Source: Bacteroidota bacterium (GTDB lineage Bacteria; Bacteroidota; Bacteroidia; Chitinophagales; Chitinophagaceae). Taken from it: 64,000 bases of DNA. This document shows positions 1 through 8,915 of the stretch, in pieces. The position numbers and the translations under genes were made by a program. Every line of letters begins with the position of its first letter. Positions within the stretch are counted from its first letter, which is position 1. The stretch lies in the NCBI GenBank assembly GCA_016715505.1, contig JADJZY010000002.1, positions 51,694 to 115,693 on the forward strand. The letters run 5' to 3'. The notes beneath the pieces were generated by a model, which was not told the DNA's origin, did no database searches, and saw only the letters and a program-made list of their open reading frames with translations.

Positions 1-1
1 T

Positions 2-319
2 GCAGCCGCTTGCGACAGCGGTCAGGTAAAACTGAAAGGGGAAAAGGTGAAGGCATCCAAACCTGTTTTGCTCAACGAAACGTATGAAATAAAAACGGAA
101 GCCGGAAAAAGAATGATACAAGTAATTGGAATTATTGAAAGTAGAGTAGCCTATTCCGAAGCCATCAAACATTATATTGATTTGACTCCCGAAGAGGAGA
201 AGGAAAACAATGAACGATTGGCAGCCAGTTTTTATACCGGCAAAAGATTGAGTAAAGTGGGAAGGCCCACCAAGCAACAACGACGTAATTTGGATGATTT
301 TATGAATACGGATTTTTAA
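2..319 (+). CDS. RNA-binding S4 domain protein (Hsp15-like), 5' end cut by window edge
   Basis: The reading frame is open from the first bases of the window to the stop at 319, so the N-terminus lies outside. What remains is the end of an S4 RNA-binding domain (visible GQVKLKG and VKASKPV) and a basic tail with GRPTKQQRRNLDDF, which is typical of bacterial Hsp15/HslR-like proteins. Family members bind RNA or stalled ribosomal subunits. GTG at 47 is an internal codon, not the start. The next gene follows after 16 bases. The family call is firm; the precise function is inferred. Confidence 0.8.
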   Translation, partial: AAACDSGQVKLKGEKVKASKPVLLNETYEIKTEAGKRMIQVIGIIESRVAYSEAIKHYIDLTPEEEKENNERLAASFYTGKRLSKVGRPTKQQRRNLDDFMNTDF

Positions 320-335
320 TTTTTATATACAACGA

Positions 336-989
336 ATGACCAAGTTTATTCCCATTTTTCCGCTCAACATCGTGGTATTCCCCAACGAAAAATTGAACCT
401 GCATATTTTTGAACCGCGTTACAAACAACTGATACAGGAATGTTTTCAGGAGAAAAAACATTTTGGCATTCCGGCTGTGCTAAAAAATGGTATGGCTGAA
501 ATGGGGACGACAGTGGAAATTATTCAAATTGATAAAGAGCACGAAAATGGGGATATGGATATTCGAACCAGAGGGGTGGAAGTGTTCAAGATACTTGAAG
601 TCATTAAACAAATTCCTGAAAAAATGTATGGTGGTGCCATCGTCAACTACCCCGATAATCAGGTTCAGGGACTTCAACATAAGATGCAGGCGATCATGAA
701 TGAAGTGAGGTATTTTCATCAATTGCTGGAAGTATCCAAATCGTACCCCACGGATATCGGAACAATCAGTACCTACGATATTGCACATCATGTGGGAATG
801 AGTCTGGATCAGGAATATGAATTTTTGAATTTGCTGCGCGAGGATCAGCGTCAGGAGTATATTCAACGCCATTTAAAAACGATTATCCCAACCATTGTTG
901 AGTTACAAAAACTCAAGGAGAGAATACAATTAAACGGACATTTCCGGAAATTATCTGTTGATGATACGGACGCGAAAATGGAGGATTAA
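336..989 (+). CDS. LON peptidase substrate-binding (N-terminal) domain protein
   Basis: 217 aa with no ATPase or protease domain. It opens with IPIFPLNIVVFPNEKLNLHI and then IFEPRYKQ, the signature of the N-terminal substrate-recognition domain of Lon (PF02190). Stand-alone versions of this length are common in Bacteroidota and their function is not settled. It sits 16 bases after the S4 protein and may share its transcript. No signal peptide; probably cytoplasmic. Confidence 0.85.
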   Translation: MTKFIPIFPLNIVVFPNEKLNLHIFEPRYKQLIQECFQEKKHFGIPAVLKNGMAEMGTTVEIIQIDKEHENGDMDIRTRGVEVFKILEVIKQIPEKMYGGAIVNYPDNQVQGLQHKMQAIMNEVRYFHQLLEVSKSYPTDIGTISTYDIAHHVGMSLDQEYEFLNLLREDQRQEYIQRHLKTIIPTIVELQKLKERIQLNGHFRKLSVDDTDAKMED

Positions 990-1095
990 TCTCATTTCTT
1001 GAATTTCGAAAAAATAATAATCCCGATATTCAGAAATATCAAAATATACTTCTTTAATTTGCGACGAACTCGCGAGGGGGACCTGAAGAAACTAT

Positions 1096-1830
1096 ATGTT
1101 GCCTGTATCACTTTGTTTGGATTTTGGAAATACCCATTGGAAAGGAGCACTTTTTCAGGGTGATCGGATGGCTGAAAAGTTCATGCTGCAACAGTCGAAT
1201 ATTCATGAAGAAATCACCCGGATTTTGAATTTATATTCGCCCACGAAAGTCATATTGGCCTCCGTGGTGAATCATGAAAAGAGTATCGAAGACCTGATCG
1301 CGAAACAAGCCACTTTATACGTTTTAAATTCCAACGACTTCCGTTTACCATTCCTGAATGCCTATGGTTCCCCTGAAACCCTGGGACACGATCGTTTGGC
1401 TTTGGTAGCAGCCTTAAGTAAGTTTTATCCGGGTGAAGATAGTTTGGTGATTTCCGTTGGTTCATGTGTAACCTATAATTTTTTGGCCAAGAATAATGCC
1501 TTCCGCGGAGGTGCTATCTCGCCGGGGCTGGAAATGCGCCTGCGTTCCTTGAATGAGTTTACCGATAAACTTCCCCTCATTTCCAGAGAAGGGCATGTGA
1601 GCCTGCTGGGATATGATACCGAAACATCGCTCAGAAGTGGTGTTGTGATGGGTATTGCATCAGAAATTGATGGAATGATAGAACGTTACGAATCGCAGTA
1701 TGGTAGAATTAACGCAGTTTTAACTGGTGGTGATGGGGCATTCTTTGAATCCCGTTTGAAAAGCAAGATATTTGCTGACTCAAACTTTTTGTTCAAAGGA
1801 TTATATGCAATACTGGAATTTCAAAAATAA
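1096..1830 (+). CDS. coaX: Type III pantothenate kinase
   Basis: 244 aa, normal length. It phosphorylates pantothenate in the first committed step of coenzyme A synthesis. The ATP-binding DFGNTH motif is at residues 9-14, the GHDR motif with the expected catalytic Asp99 at 97-100, and FRGGAISPG near 136-144. The segment usually written DAGT is VISVGSCVTYNF here, so the Asp of that motif is Ser120. This could be a lineage variant rather than damage, since everything else is intact. The 3' end overlaps the next gene by 26 bases, suggesting translational coupling. Confidence 0.92.
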   Translation: MLPVSLCLDFGNTHWKGALFQGDRMAEKFMLQQSNIHEEITRILNLYSPTKVILASVVNHEKSIEDLIAKQATLYVLNSNDFRLPFLNAYGSPETLGHDRLALVAALSKFYPGEDSLVISVGSCVTYNFLAKNNAFRGGAISPGLEMRLRSLNEFTDKLPLISREGHVSLLGYDTETSLRSGVVMGIASEIDGMIERYESQYGRINAVLTGGDGAFFESRLKSKIFADSNFLFKGLYAILEFQK

Positions 1831-3074
1831 TTTACTCACTTTCATTTTTTCGTTTCCGGTTCTTGCGTCATTCGCTCAGGAAAACTCTCCTTATTCAAGA
1901 TATGGAGTAGGAAACATCAAACAAACTGAAAATATTTCCAATCGAGGTATGGGCGGTGTAGCGGTAGCGGATGACAATCCACTTCAGGCAAATCCAATCA
2001 ATCCCGCCACGTATACCGGTATCCGTATGACCAGCTTGCAAATTGGGCTTGAGGGAAGCCGTTTCACGATTCGGAATAACAACGGCACGCATCGCACCGG
2101 TTCAAGTACTTTGTCGTATATCAATATTGGTTTTCCGGTTGCTAAGAATGCCGGAATCAGTTTTGGACTATTGCCACAAACCCGTTCTGCTTACAATATG
2201 CAGAAATACAACTCATTGCCTGGAATTGATGACAATGCATTGAGCACCTATTTTGGTGGTGGGGGATTACAAAAAGTATATATTGGTGGAGCTTACAAGT
2301 ATCAACAGCTCTCCATAGGATTGAATACCGGGTATAATTTTGGGTCCATTCAAAATTCAACAACTACAGAATTTACCGATAGTTTGGATATTAATTCAAG
2401 TAACTTCTCAGCACGCACCGTCATGGGTGGTTTTTCTGGCAGTTAGGGCTGTTGTATACCCATAAAATTGATGAGGACATGAGTTTGAAGGGTGGGGTGA
2501 GTTATACCGGGGCTCAAAGTTTAAGAGCAAAAAAGAAATGCGCTGGGAGTCTTATCGTTATGACATCACGGATCCGTACTTTCAGGTGGATAGTGTGGTT
2601 GATGCCAAAGGGAAAATACAAATACCCGGGCAAGCTGCATTGGGTTTGATGCTCTCGCAAGGTGATTACTGGCAGGTAGGTGCTGACCTCAGCATGTCTG
2701 ATTGGTCAAACTTCCGCAGTTATGAACAAGCGGATTCTTTTGGCAAACAATTTATGTTTAAGTTCGGTGGAGCCATTACGCCCGATATCAATTCCGTGAA
2801 TAATTACTGGAAACGCATGACCTTTCGGGCAGGTGTATATACCGGACAGGATTTGGTTCGATTAAACGGAACTTCATTATCTCGTAGCGGAATTACGGTA
2901 GGTTTGGGTTATCCCATCCGAAGAACCAATAATAGCATCGGGCAGTTAAATGCCGTTTTGGAATTCGGGAAAAGGGGTACCCTCAATAATGGCCTGGTGC
3001 GTGAAGGTTATACCCGCTTTGCCATTGGATTTACCGTTAACGACAAGTGGTTTATCAAACGTAAGTATGATTAG
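1805..3074 (+). CDS. Outer-membrane beta-barrel protein, two apparent frameshifts
   Basis: The start at 1805 gives a signal peptide (LLTFIFSFPVLASFAQ) followed by NSPYSRYGVGN, the usual opening of this Bacteroidota outer-membrane family. The frame breaks at the T5 run 2431-2435 and the A6 run 2529-2534. Adding one base to each restores one continuous protein of about 423 aa (…GGFFWQLGLLYTHKID… and …RAKKEMRWESY…). Alternating beta-strand sequence runs to the end. It lies between coaX and lptC, whose start it overlaps by 8 bases. The function is unknown; an envelope or LPS-related role is inferred from context only. Confidence 0.75.
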
Positions 3075-3630
3075 CAGATCCACTGCGGGTTGTTTGGCTC
3101 TCTTTCTCATCAACTTGTCCGCCTGTCAGACTGATTTGAAAAAAGTGAATCAGGCGCTGGATCGAAGTATATTGAATAGTGAGAAGGCAGAAGGGGTAAC
3201 AATTTATTACAGTAAGGAAGGGCATACCAAGGCGGAGTTACTTACACCGGTATTTAAACATATGCAACGCTCCGACCCACCTTATATTGAAATGCCTTCG
3301 GGTTTAAAGGTGACCTTTTTTGATGACTCATTGAATACCACGAGTGTACTCACAGCCAAATACGGCAAACTATTCGAATCCAATAATAATGTGTTGGTCC
3401 GTGATAGTGTCATTGTCAAAAATGATCGACAAGAAATGTTGCAAACCGAAGAGTTGGTCTGGAATGAGAAGTTGCAAAAATTTTATACCGATCAGTTTGT
3501 CAAGATTTCAACGCCCACACAAATCATTTACGGAGATGGTCTGGAATCCAATCAACAATTTACTGAATATAAAATCACCAATGTAACCGGGGTGATTGGG
3601 GTGAATCAACAAGCGATTCCCAGGCAATAA
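3067..3630 (+). CDS. lptC: LPS export lipoprotein LptC-like
   Basis: 187 aa from ATG 3067, chosen because it starts a lipoprotein signal peptide ending in a lipobox (INLSAC, Cys20). The rest fits the LptC/YrbK beta-jellyroll family, which passes LPS from the LptB2FG transporter toward LptA. Typical family wording includes PPYIEMPSGLKVTFFD and LTAKYGKLFE. It overlaps the preceding outer-membrane gene by 8 bases, as expected for an envelope operon. Most LptC proteins keep a membrane anchor; here the lipobox suggests lipidation. Confidence 0.8.
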   Translation: MISRSTAGCLALFLINLSACQTDLKKVNQALDRSILNSEKAEGVTIYYSKEGHTKAELLTPVFKHMQRSDPPYIEMPSGLKVTFFDDSLNTTSVLTAKYGKLFESNNNVLVRDSVIVKNDRQEMLQTEELVWNEKLQKFYTDQFVKISTPTQIIYGDGLESNQQFTEYKITNVTGVIGVNQQAIPRQ

Positions 3631-3660
3631 AAAAAGCTGCCCGTTTGGACAGCTTCCTGT
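3627..3660 (-). terminator. Rho-independent terminator for the SPT-like gene
   Basis: AAGCTG (3634-3639) pairs with CAGCTT (3650-3655), and inside it CC pairs with GG around a GTTT loop, with one C/A mismatch. On the minus strand the hairpin is followed by seven T (complement of A 3629-3635). It ends the minus-strand gene at 3673 and may also stop read-through from lptC. Confidence 0.75.
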
Positions 3661-3672
3661 TGATTTATTTCA

Positions 3673-4917
3673 TTATCCCATCATAGGTATTTCGGCAGGA
3701 TAAAGTTTATTTTCTAATTTATGTTTGACCGCTTTAAATGCATCGATGGTTTCTTTGATGTCCTGTTCGTTATGAACGGAAGTCGGAATCAAACGCAAAA
3801 TAATATGCCCTCTTGGAATGACCGGATAAACGACAATAGAACAGAAAATGTTATAATTCTCACGCATATCCATGATTAACTGAGAAGCTTCCATCACACC
3901 ACCATGCATATAAACAGGAGTCACCGGAGAATCTGTTTGTCCGATATCAAAGCCATTTTCGCGCAGTTGGCTTTGTAAGGAATGAACATTTTTCCATAAC
4001 TGTTCTCTCAATCCAGGTTCATTTTTTAATAACTCAAGTCGTTTGATATTCCCAATCACGATAGGCATAGGAAGGGCCTTGGCGAAAATTTGTGATCGTA
4101 AATTGTATCGCATATAATTAATCACCTGACGGGTACCTGCTACAAACGCACCGATACTAGCCATACTTTTCGCAAAGGTTGAAAAATATACATCAATTTG
4201 ATCCTGACATCCCTGTGCTTCACCGACACCCGCACCTGTTGCCCCCATCGTACCAAAACCATGCGCATCATCTACCAGCAAGCGGAAATCATATTTAGAT
4301 TTTAAGGCGCAAATTTCTTTTAATTTCCCCTGATCTCCGGCCATGCCAAAAACGCCTTCAGTGATAACGAGGATACCGCCACCTGTTTCAGAAACCATTT
4401 TGGTGGCACGCAGCATTTGCTTTTCAAAATCTTCAATGTCGTTGTGTTTAAACACATATCTATGAGAAGGAACCATGCGCAGTCCATCGAGTATACAAGC
4501 ATGACTTTCCGCATCGTAAACGACTACATCTCTGCGGCTGCATAAACTATCCACAATGGAAGCCATACCCTGATAGCCATAGTTCAATAAAAACGCATCT
4601 TCTTTACCGACAAATGCGGCCAATTCATTCTCCAGTTGTTCGTGATAAACTGAATTTCCGCTCATCATACGGGCGCCCATCGGATAGGCAAGTCCCCAAT
4701 GCGCAGCCGCTTCCGCATCTGCTTTTCGAATTTCCGGGTGATTGGCCAAACCCAGATAATTATTTAAACTCCAGATAACGCGTTCTTTTCCCTGAAAGAT
4801 CATGCGATTACTGATTTCACCTTCCAAACGAGGGAAGGCGAAATAGCCATGTGCTTTTTCCTGATATTGTCCGAGTGAACCTTTATTCGTTGTAAATTTC
4901 TCAAATAAATCCGCCAT
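3673..4917 (-). CDS. PLP-dependent alpha-oxoamine synthase, serine palmitoyltransferase-like
   Basis: 414 aa fold-type I PLP enzyme of the KBL/AONS/SPT family, which condenses an amino acid with an acyl-CoA. LVDDAHGFGTMG (Asp216-His219) and STFAKSMAS with PLP-binding Lys250 are visible, and His139 (ESHACILDG) is in the ring-stacking position. STF-K-S resembles serine palmitoyltransferase, and Bacteroidota make sphingolipids. No biotin or threonine-catabolism gene is adjacent, so SPT-like fits better than bioF or kbl. It is transcribed alone, ending in the hairpin at 3627-3660. Confidence 0.8.
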   Translation of the reverse strand: MADLFEKFTTNKGSLGQYQEKAHGYFAFPRLEGEISNRMIFQGKERVIWSLNNYLGLANHPEIRKADAEAAAHWGLAYPMGARMMSGNSVYHEQLENELAAFVGKEDAFLLNYGYQGMASIVDSLCSRRDVVVYDAESHACILDGLRMVPSHRYVFKHNDIEDFEKQMLRATKMVSETGGGILVITEGVFGMAGDQGKLKEICALKSKYDFRLLVDDAHGFGTMGATGAGVGEAQGCQDQIDVYFSTFAKSMASIGAFVAGTRQVINYMRYNLRSQIFAKALPMPIVIGNIKRLELLKNEPGLREQLWKNVHSLQSQLRENGFDIGQTDSPVTPVYMHGGVMEASQLIMDMRENYNIFCSIVVYPVIPRGHIILRLIPTSVHNEQDIKETIDAFKAVKHKLENKLYPAEIPMMG

Positions 4918-5019
4918 AGTTGTATTCTTGCTTTAAGGTGAGGCAATTCGCCAAAATTAATCAAAACTTAAAGGTAATTCATTGATAATTCCTCATTTTT
5001 ACAAATCAATTATAAATAG

Positions 5020-6639
5020 ATGAAATCAGGTATAAGTTTTCTGAGTGTTCTACTTTGTATTTCGGCCTCTCTTCTTGCAGGCCCGAAAAGCAAACCCCGC
5101 CTGGTTGTGGGTGTTGTTTTGGATCAGATGCGCTATGATTTCTTATATCGATATGCCGAGCGTTACAGCGCAAAAGGGTTTAAACGTCTGCTTAGAGAGG
5201 GCCATTCCTGCGAAAATACCTTTATCAATTACCTGCCAACCTATACAGGGCCCGGACATGCTTGTATTTACACAGGTTCCGTACCAGCCTTACATGGCAT
5301 ATCCAGTAATGATTGGATTGACCGGGTAACCGGTGCCAAAGTATATTGTACACAGGATGCAGGTGTTCAAAACATTGGAGGAACCCTCAAAGCAGGGAGA
5401 ATGAGTCCGAAAAATTTATGGGCCTCTACCATTGGCGATGAGCTTAGGCTATCTAATAATCGCCGTTCAAAAGTCGTGGCCATTTCGGTAAAAGACCGTG
5501 CATCCATTTTACCTGGCGGTCATCTTGCTTCATCTTGTTATTGGATGGATGATACCTTGGGGGTTTTTATGAGTAGTAGTTTTTATGCTAAAAATTTGCC
5601 GGAATGGGTGGAGAAATTTAACAATCAAATGTTGGCCAAAAATTATATGTCGCAACCCTGGCAAACTCTTTATCCTCTTGAAACTTATGTGAACAGCACC
5701 AGCGATGATAATATTTATGAGGGAAAATTTCTACAGGAAACGAACCCGGTTTTTCCGCATAAACTCTCACACCTCAAACCGGCAGATATTAAAAAAACGC
5801 CCTTTGGGAATTCTATTTTGCTGGATTTTGCCAAGGCTAGTATAGAGCATGAACATTTGGGTAAAGGTGAGTTTACGGACATGCTCACCATCAGCTTTTC
5901 TTCTACCGATTATGTAGGGCATATGTATGGTCCGAACAGTATTGAAAACGAAGATACTTATTTAAGGATGGATGTTTTGATAGGCGATTTGTTGGATTAT
6001 TTGGATGAGCAAGTTGGCAGCGGACAATACACCTTGTTTTTAACTTCGGATCATGGGGTTGCGCATAATCCCCAGTATTTACTGGATCAAAAAATGCATG
6101 CTGGTTATTTGTTTGCCGGAACCCTTAAAACAGATCTCAATCAACGCTTAAAACTCAAGTATAATGTAGATATGATTATTCGGGATATCAGCGAAAATTT
6201 TATCTGGCTCAATGATAGTTTGCTGAATGTAATAGGGTTGAACCGAACACAAATCATCGAACAAATTCAGGCTGATTTGATGTATCACGAGGAAATTCAA
6301 TTTGCGGTTAACATGCATGATTTATCTCGTATCGTATTACCCGAACCACTTCGGCAAATGGCAATCAATGGTTTTGTTCAACGTCGGAGCGGTGATATCT
6401 TACTCTTATTAAATCCGGCCTGGCTTGATGCTTATAGTAAAACCGGCACCACACATGGAACCTGGAATCCCTACGATTCGCATATTCCCTTGGTTTGGTA
6501 TGGATGGGGAATCCAAAAGGGACAAACATTTCGGACCGTTCATATGACGGATATTGCTGCTACTTTAGCCACGCTATTGCACATTCAAATGCCGAATGCC
6601 TGTATCGGACACTGTATTCCCGAAGTAATAGCAGAATAA
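5020..6639 (+). CDS. pafA: PafA-type alkaline phosphatase / nucleotide pyrophosphatase family
   Basis: 539 aa with a signal peptide ending near Ala20, so exported. It hydrolyses phosphate monoesters in the periplasm. Residues matching known PafA active-site positions are visible: metal ligand Asp35 (VVLDQMRYD), nucleophile Thr76 in PTYTGPGH, Asn97 (SNDW), and Lys158/Arg160 (SVKDR), which distinguish monoesterases from the related diesterases. A second metal-site motif, TSDHGVAH, is near residue 345. It is divergent from the SPT-like gene, with about 100 bases between. The symbol follows family resemblance. Confidence 0.85.
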   Translation: MKSGISFLSVLLCISASLLAGPKSKPRLVVGVVLDQMRYDFLYRYAERYSAKGFKRLLREGHSCENTFINYLPTYTGPGHACIYTGSVPALHGISSNDWIDRVTGAKVYCTQDAGVQNIGGTLKAGRMSPKNLWASTIGDELRLSNNRRSKVVAISVKDRASILPGGHLASSCYWMDDTLGVFMSSSFYAKNLPEWVEKFNNQMLAKNYMSQPWQTLYPLETYVNSTSDDNIYEGKFLQETNPVFPHKLSHLKPADIKKTPFGNSILLDFAKASIEHEHLGKGEFTDMLTISFSSTDYVGHMYGPNSIENEDTYLRMDVLIGDLLDYLDEQVGSGQYTLFLTSDHGVAHNPQYLLDQKMHAGYLFAGTLKTDLNQRLKLKYNVDMIIRDISENFIWLNDSLLNVIGLNRTQIIEQIQADLMYHEEIQFAVNMHDLSRIVLPEPLRQMAINGFVQRRSGDILLLLNPAWLDAYSKTGTTHGTWNPYDSHIPLVWYGWGIQKGQTFRTVHMTDIAATLATLLHIQMPNACIGHCIPEVIAE

Positions 6640-6698
6640 CAAATCTTTATACTGCAATTCAACTTGCCTCCTTATTTTTGATACATAAAAGAAAGACC

Positions 6699-7652
6699 AT
6701 GAAAAAAATATTAATGCTGTGTGTGCTTTTCATTGCTGCCTTCCAAACGCAGGCGCAAATTCTTCCTACAGCTAACCTCACCATATTTTCGGAAGATGGA
6801 CAACGTTTCTTTTTGATTTTAAATGGGGAGCGTCAAAACGAGCAAGCCCAAACGAATATCCGCATTGAAGAATTACCTCAGCCTTATTATAACTGTAAAA
6901 TTATTTTTGAAGATCCATCACATAAGGAGATATCTAAAAATATGCTGATGCTCACCGATGCAAATGGTGTTCCACAGGATGTAACGTATAAAATAAAAAA
7001 AGACAAGTCAGGCAAATCTGTGTTGCGTTTCTTTTCATTCATTCCTGCTGAACAAAATATGGTGCGACCTTCCAATTGCACAGTATATCGTTTTGGCGTG
7101 CGCGAACCAATTTTTTTAGCAGGTGGTGTTCGTACGCAAACTACAACAACGACTATTCAAACACGTGATGGTGTTCGTAATGATGGTGCGCAGTTAAATA
7201 TTGATATGCCAGGTGCTGAAATTCGATTAAATGTCAGTGATCCGGATATGCGTCAGTCAACAACAGTCAGAACCCAAACAACGACTATGACAACCACGAC
7301 ACAGGATATTCCTCCTTATCCGGACGCTGTAAATGACGGTAGTATGGGAACGTGCAGAGGTTATTCTATGTCGCCGGGGCAATTTGAAGATGCCCGTAAA
7401 GTGATTTCAAGTGAAAATTTTGATGAAACACGTTTGGATATTGCCAAACAAGCGATTACTGCAAACTGTATGAATACCAATCAGATTATGCAGGTTTGTA
7501 AATTGTTTAGTTTTGAAGAGAGTAAATTAGATTTTGCAAAATTTGCTTATGCACATTGTAGCGATCCGAATAATTACTTTAAGTTGAATGGGATATTCAC
7601 TTTTTCATCTTCCAAAGAAGAGCTGACGAATTACATTCAAAGCGTTCGTTAA
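6699..7652 (+). CDS. Secreted DUF4476-domain protein
   Basis: 317 aa from ATG 6699, which begins a clear signal peptide (KKILMLCVLFIAAFQTQAQ). The middle is rich in Thr/Gln repeats (RTQTTTTT, TTTMTTTTQ), probably a flexible linker. The last about 100 residues (ARKVISSENFDETRLDIAKQ onward) match DUF4476, a small helical domain of unknown function common in Bacteroidota exported proteins. It begins 59 bases after the phosphatase gene. No T9SS tail is seen. Confidence 0.8.
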   Translation: MKKILMLCVLFIAAFQTQAQILPTANLTIFSEDGQRFFLILNGERQNEQAQTNIRIEELPQPYYNCKIIFEDPSHKEISKNMLMLTDANGVPQDVTYKIKKDKSGKSVLRFFSFIPAEQNMVRPSNCTVYRFGVREPIFLAGGVRTQTTTTTIQTRDGVRNDGAQLNIDMPGAEIRLNVSDPDMRQSTTVRTQTTTMTTTTQDIPPYPDAVNDGSMGTCRGYSMSPGQFEDARKVISSENFDETRLDIAKQAITANCMNTNQIMQVCKLFSFEESKLDFAKFAYAHCSDPNNYFKLNGIFTFSSSKEELTNYIQSVR

Positions 7653-7657
7653 TTTTT

Positions 7658-8125
7658 TTAGGAGGGATTGCCGTTACGGTATAACTTTTTAATGAGCGTA
7701 ATTTGTCCAAGATGATAATGGGCATGCTCAATCAGCCCGTGTATATTTCGGAAATAAGTTCCATATTTTGGATCTACAAATGTGGCGTCAAATCTGTCGG
7801 AAGGGAGATTTTCCAGATAATGTACAAACTGCCGGGCATCGGCAAACATCTTTTCCTGAAACGCCTTCCAGTCCGATTCGGTCTTGATTTCAGGATGTTT
7901 GTAACTATCAGCATCGCGGGCATTCAGGTCATTTCCTTTGAGCACTTCTAAAACAGCTGCTGTATAATAACTGATATGAAAACTCAGCGCCAGAATGGAA
8001 TTGAGTGATCCATGTTTGAAGCAAGCTTCTTCCAAACTTATATCGGACAATGTCTCGCGAATATGAACACTTGTCCAGTTGCCTCCAAAATAGATATCAT
8101 GAAAATGTTTTGCGATTTGATTCAT
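7658..8125 (-). CDS. DinB-superfamily protein
   Basis: About 155 aa from ATG 8125 (MNQIAKHFHDI); this start is preferred over the upstream alternative at 8185 because the fold begins here. The four-helix DinB/YfiT pattern is visible, with potential metal-binding histidines in LSFHISYYT and IEHAHYHLGQI. Members bind a divalent metal and include thiol transferases; the substrate here is unknown. The gene is convergent with the DUF4476 gene, with five bases between them. Confidence 0.8.
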   Translation of the reverse strand: MNQIAKHFHDIYFGGNWTSVHIRETLSDISLEEACFKHGSLNSILALSFHISYYTAAVLEVLKGNDLNARDADSYKHPEIKTESDWKAFQEKMFADARQFVHYLENLPSDRFDATFVDPKYGTYFRNIHGLIEHAHYHLGQITLIKKLYRNGNPS

Positions 8126-8251
8126 AGATGTTGATTTTTTTGACGGGAAAATGAATGAACAATCCATTTTGATTGCATTGTTCAAAAATAAAATAAGTAA
8201 TATCTATTCGATTCAGAAACAGAAAAGAATTTGAAGCAAAATTTATAAAAG

Positions 8252-8279
8252 GAAAGACATCTAACAAGCTTTGTCTTTC
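8252..8279 (-). terminator. Hairpin, probable terminator of the MscS gene
   Basis: GAAAGACA (8252-8259) pairs perfectly with TGTCTTTC (8272-8279) around a 12-base loop. It lies 44-71 bases past the stop of the minus-strand gene at 8323. On that strand it is followed by CCTTTTATAAA, a weak T-tract. Confidence 0.5.
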
Positions 8280-8322
8280 AGCTTACTTAACCTGCCTTAA
8301 AGCTTATTACTCCGGTTTCGAT

Positions 8323-8808
8323 TCAATCATGAAAGCGGTTTTTAAAAAGAAGGGTATTTGGAATTGAGAGGGTTCCGCGATTGGGCGTTTTGATAAACAT
8401 AAAAAAATAAGATATTTCAATCACCTCGCCTTCAAGAGGATGTCCGTCCTGTTGTATAGAAATAAAATCTCCAATTTTAATGGGATGTTGAAAAAATAAA
8501 ATCAAACAGGCTGTGATGTTTGATAGAATCGACATTTCGGCAAAAAGAGCCACACCAAAAACGGTCAGGAGAGAACTAGCAACCAATAAAATGTTCTCTT
8601 GCTTCACACTCCAGATAGAGATCGTGATTGCAAAAAATGAAATCAACAAGAGCAGATTGATCATTTTCAAAATCTCCTTTTTTTCCACCAATTTGAAATA
8701 GGCTTTTAAAACGGTTAGTTTAACGAAATAGTTCAGGATAAAACGAATCGTCAAGAATGCGCCCAGTGTAAATAAGGTTTCAATGAGCTGAATTTTATAG
8801 GATTCCAT
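8323..8808 (-). CDS. Small mechanosensitive-channel (MscS) family protein
   Basis: 161 aa with three predicted membrane segments in the first 90 residues, then the MscS pore/beta-domain region (FAEMSILSNITACLILFFQ, PIKIGDFISI, GEVIEIS, TPNRGTLSIPN). The MscS C-terminal domain is absent, as in the short Bacteroidota form. It would act in the inner membrane, relieving osmotic pressure. Its own hairpin lies downstream at 8252-8279. Confidence 0.8.
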   Translation of the reverse strand: MESYKIQLIETLFTLGAFLTIRFILNYFVKLTVLKAYFKLVEKKEILKMINLLLLISFFAITISIWSVKQENILLVASSLLTVFGVALFAEMSILSNITACLILFFQHPIKIGDFISIQQDGHPLEGEVIEISYFFMFIKTPNRGTLSIPNTLLFKNRFHD

Positions 8809-8915
8809 ATATTAAGAAGTTTGCATTAAGTGATAATAGGGTGAGCATGCGATGGTTTCAAATTCCATGAAATTATTTCATAAAGTCCTATGAAATCAGA
8901 AATTCTATGAAATGC

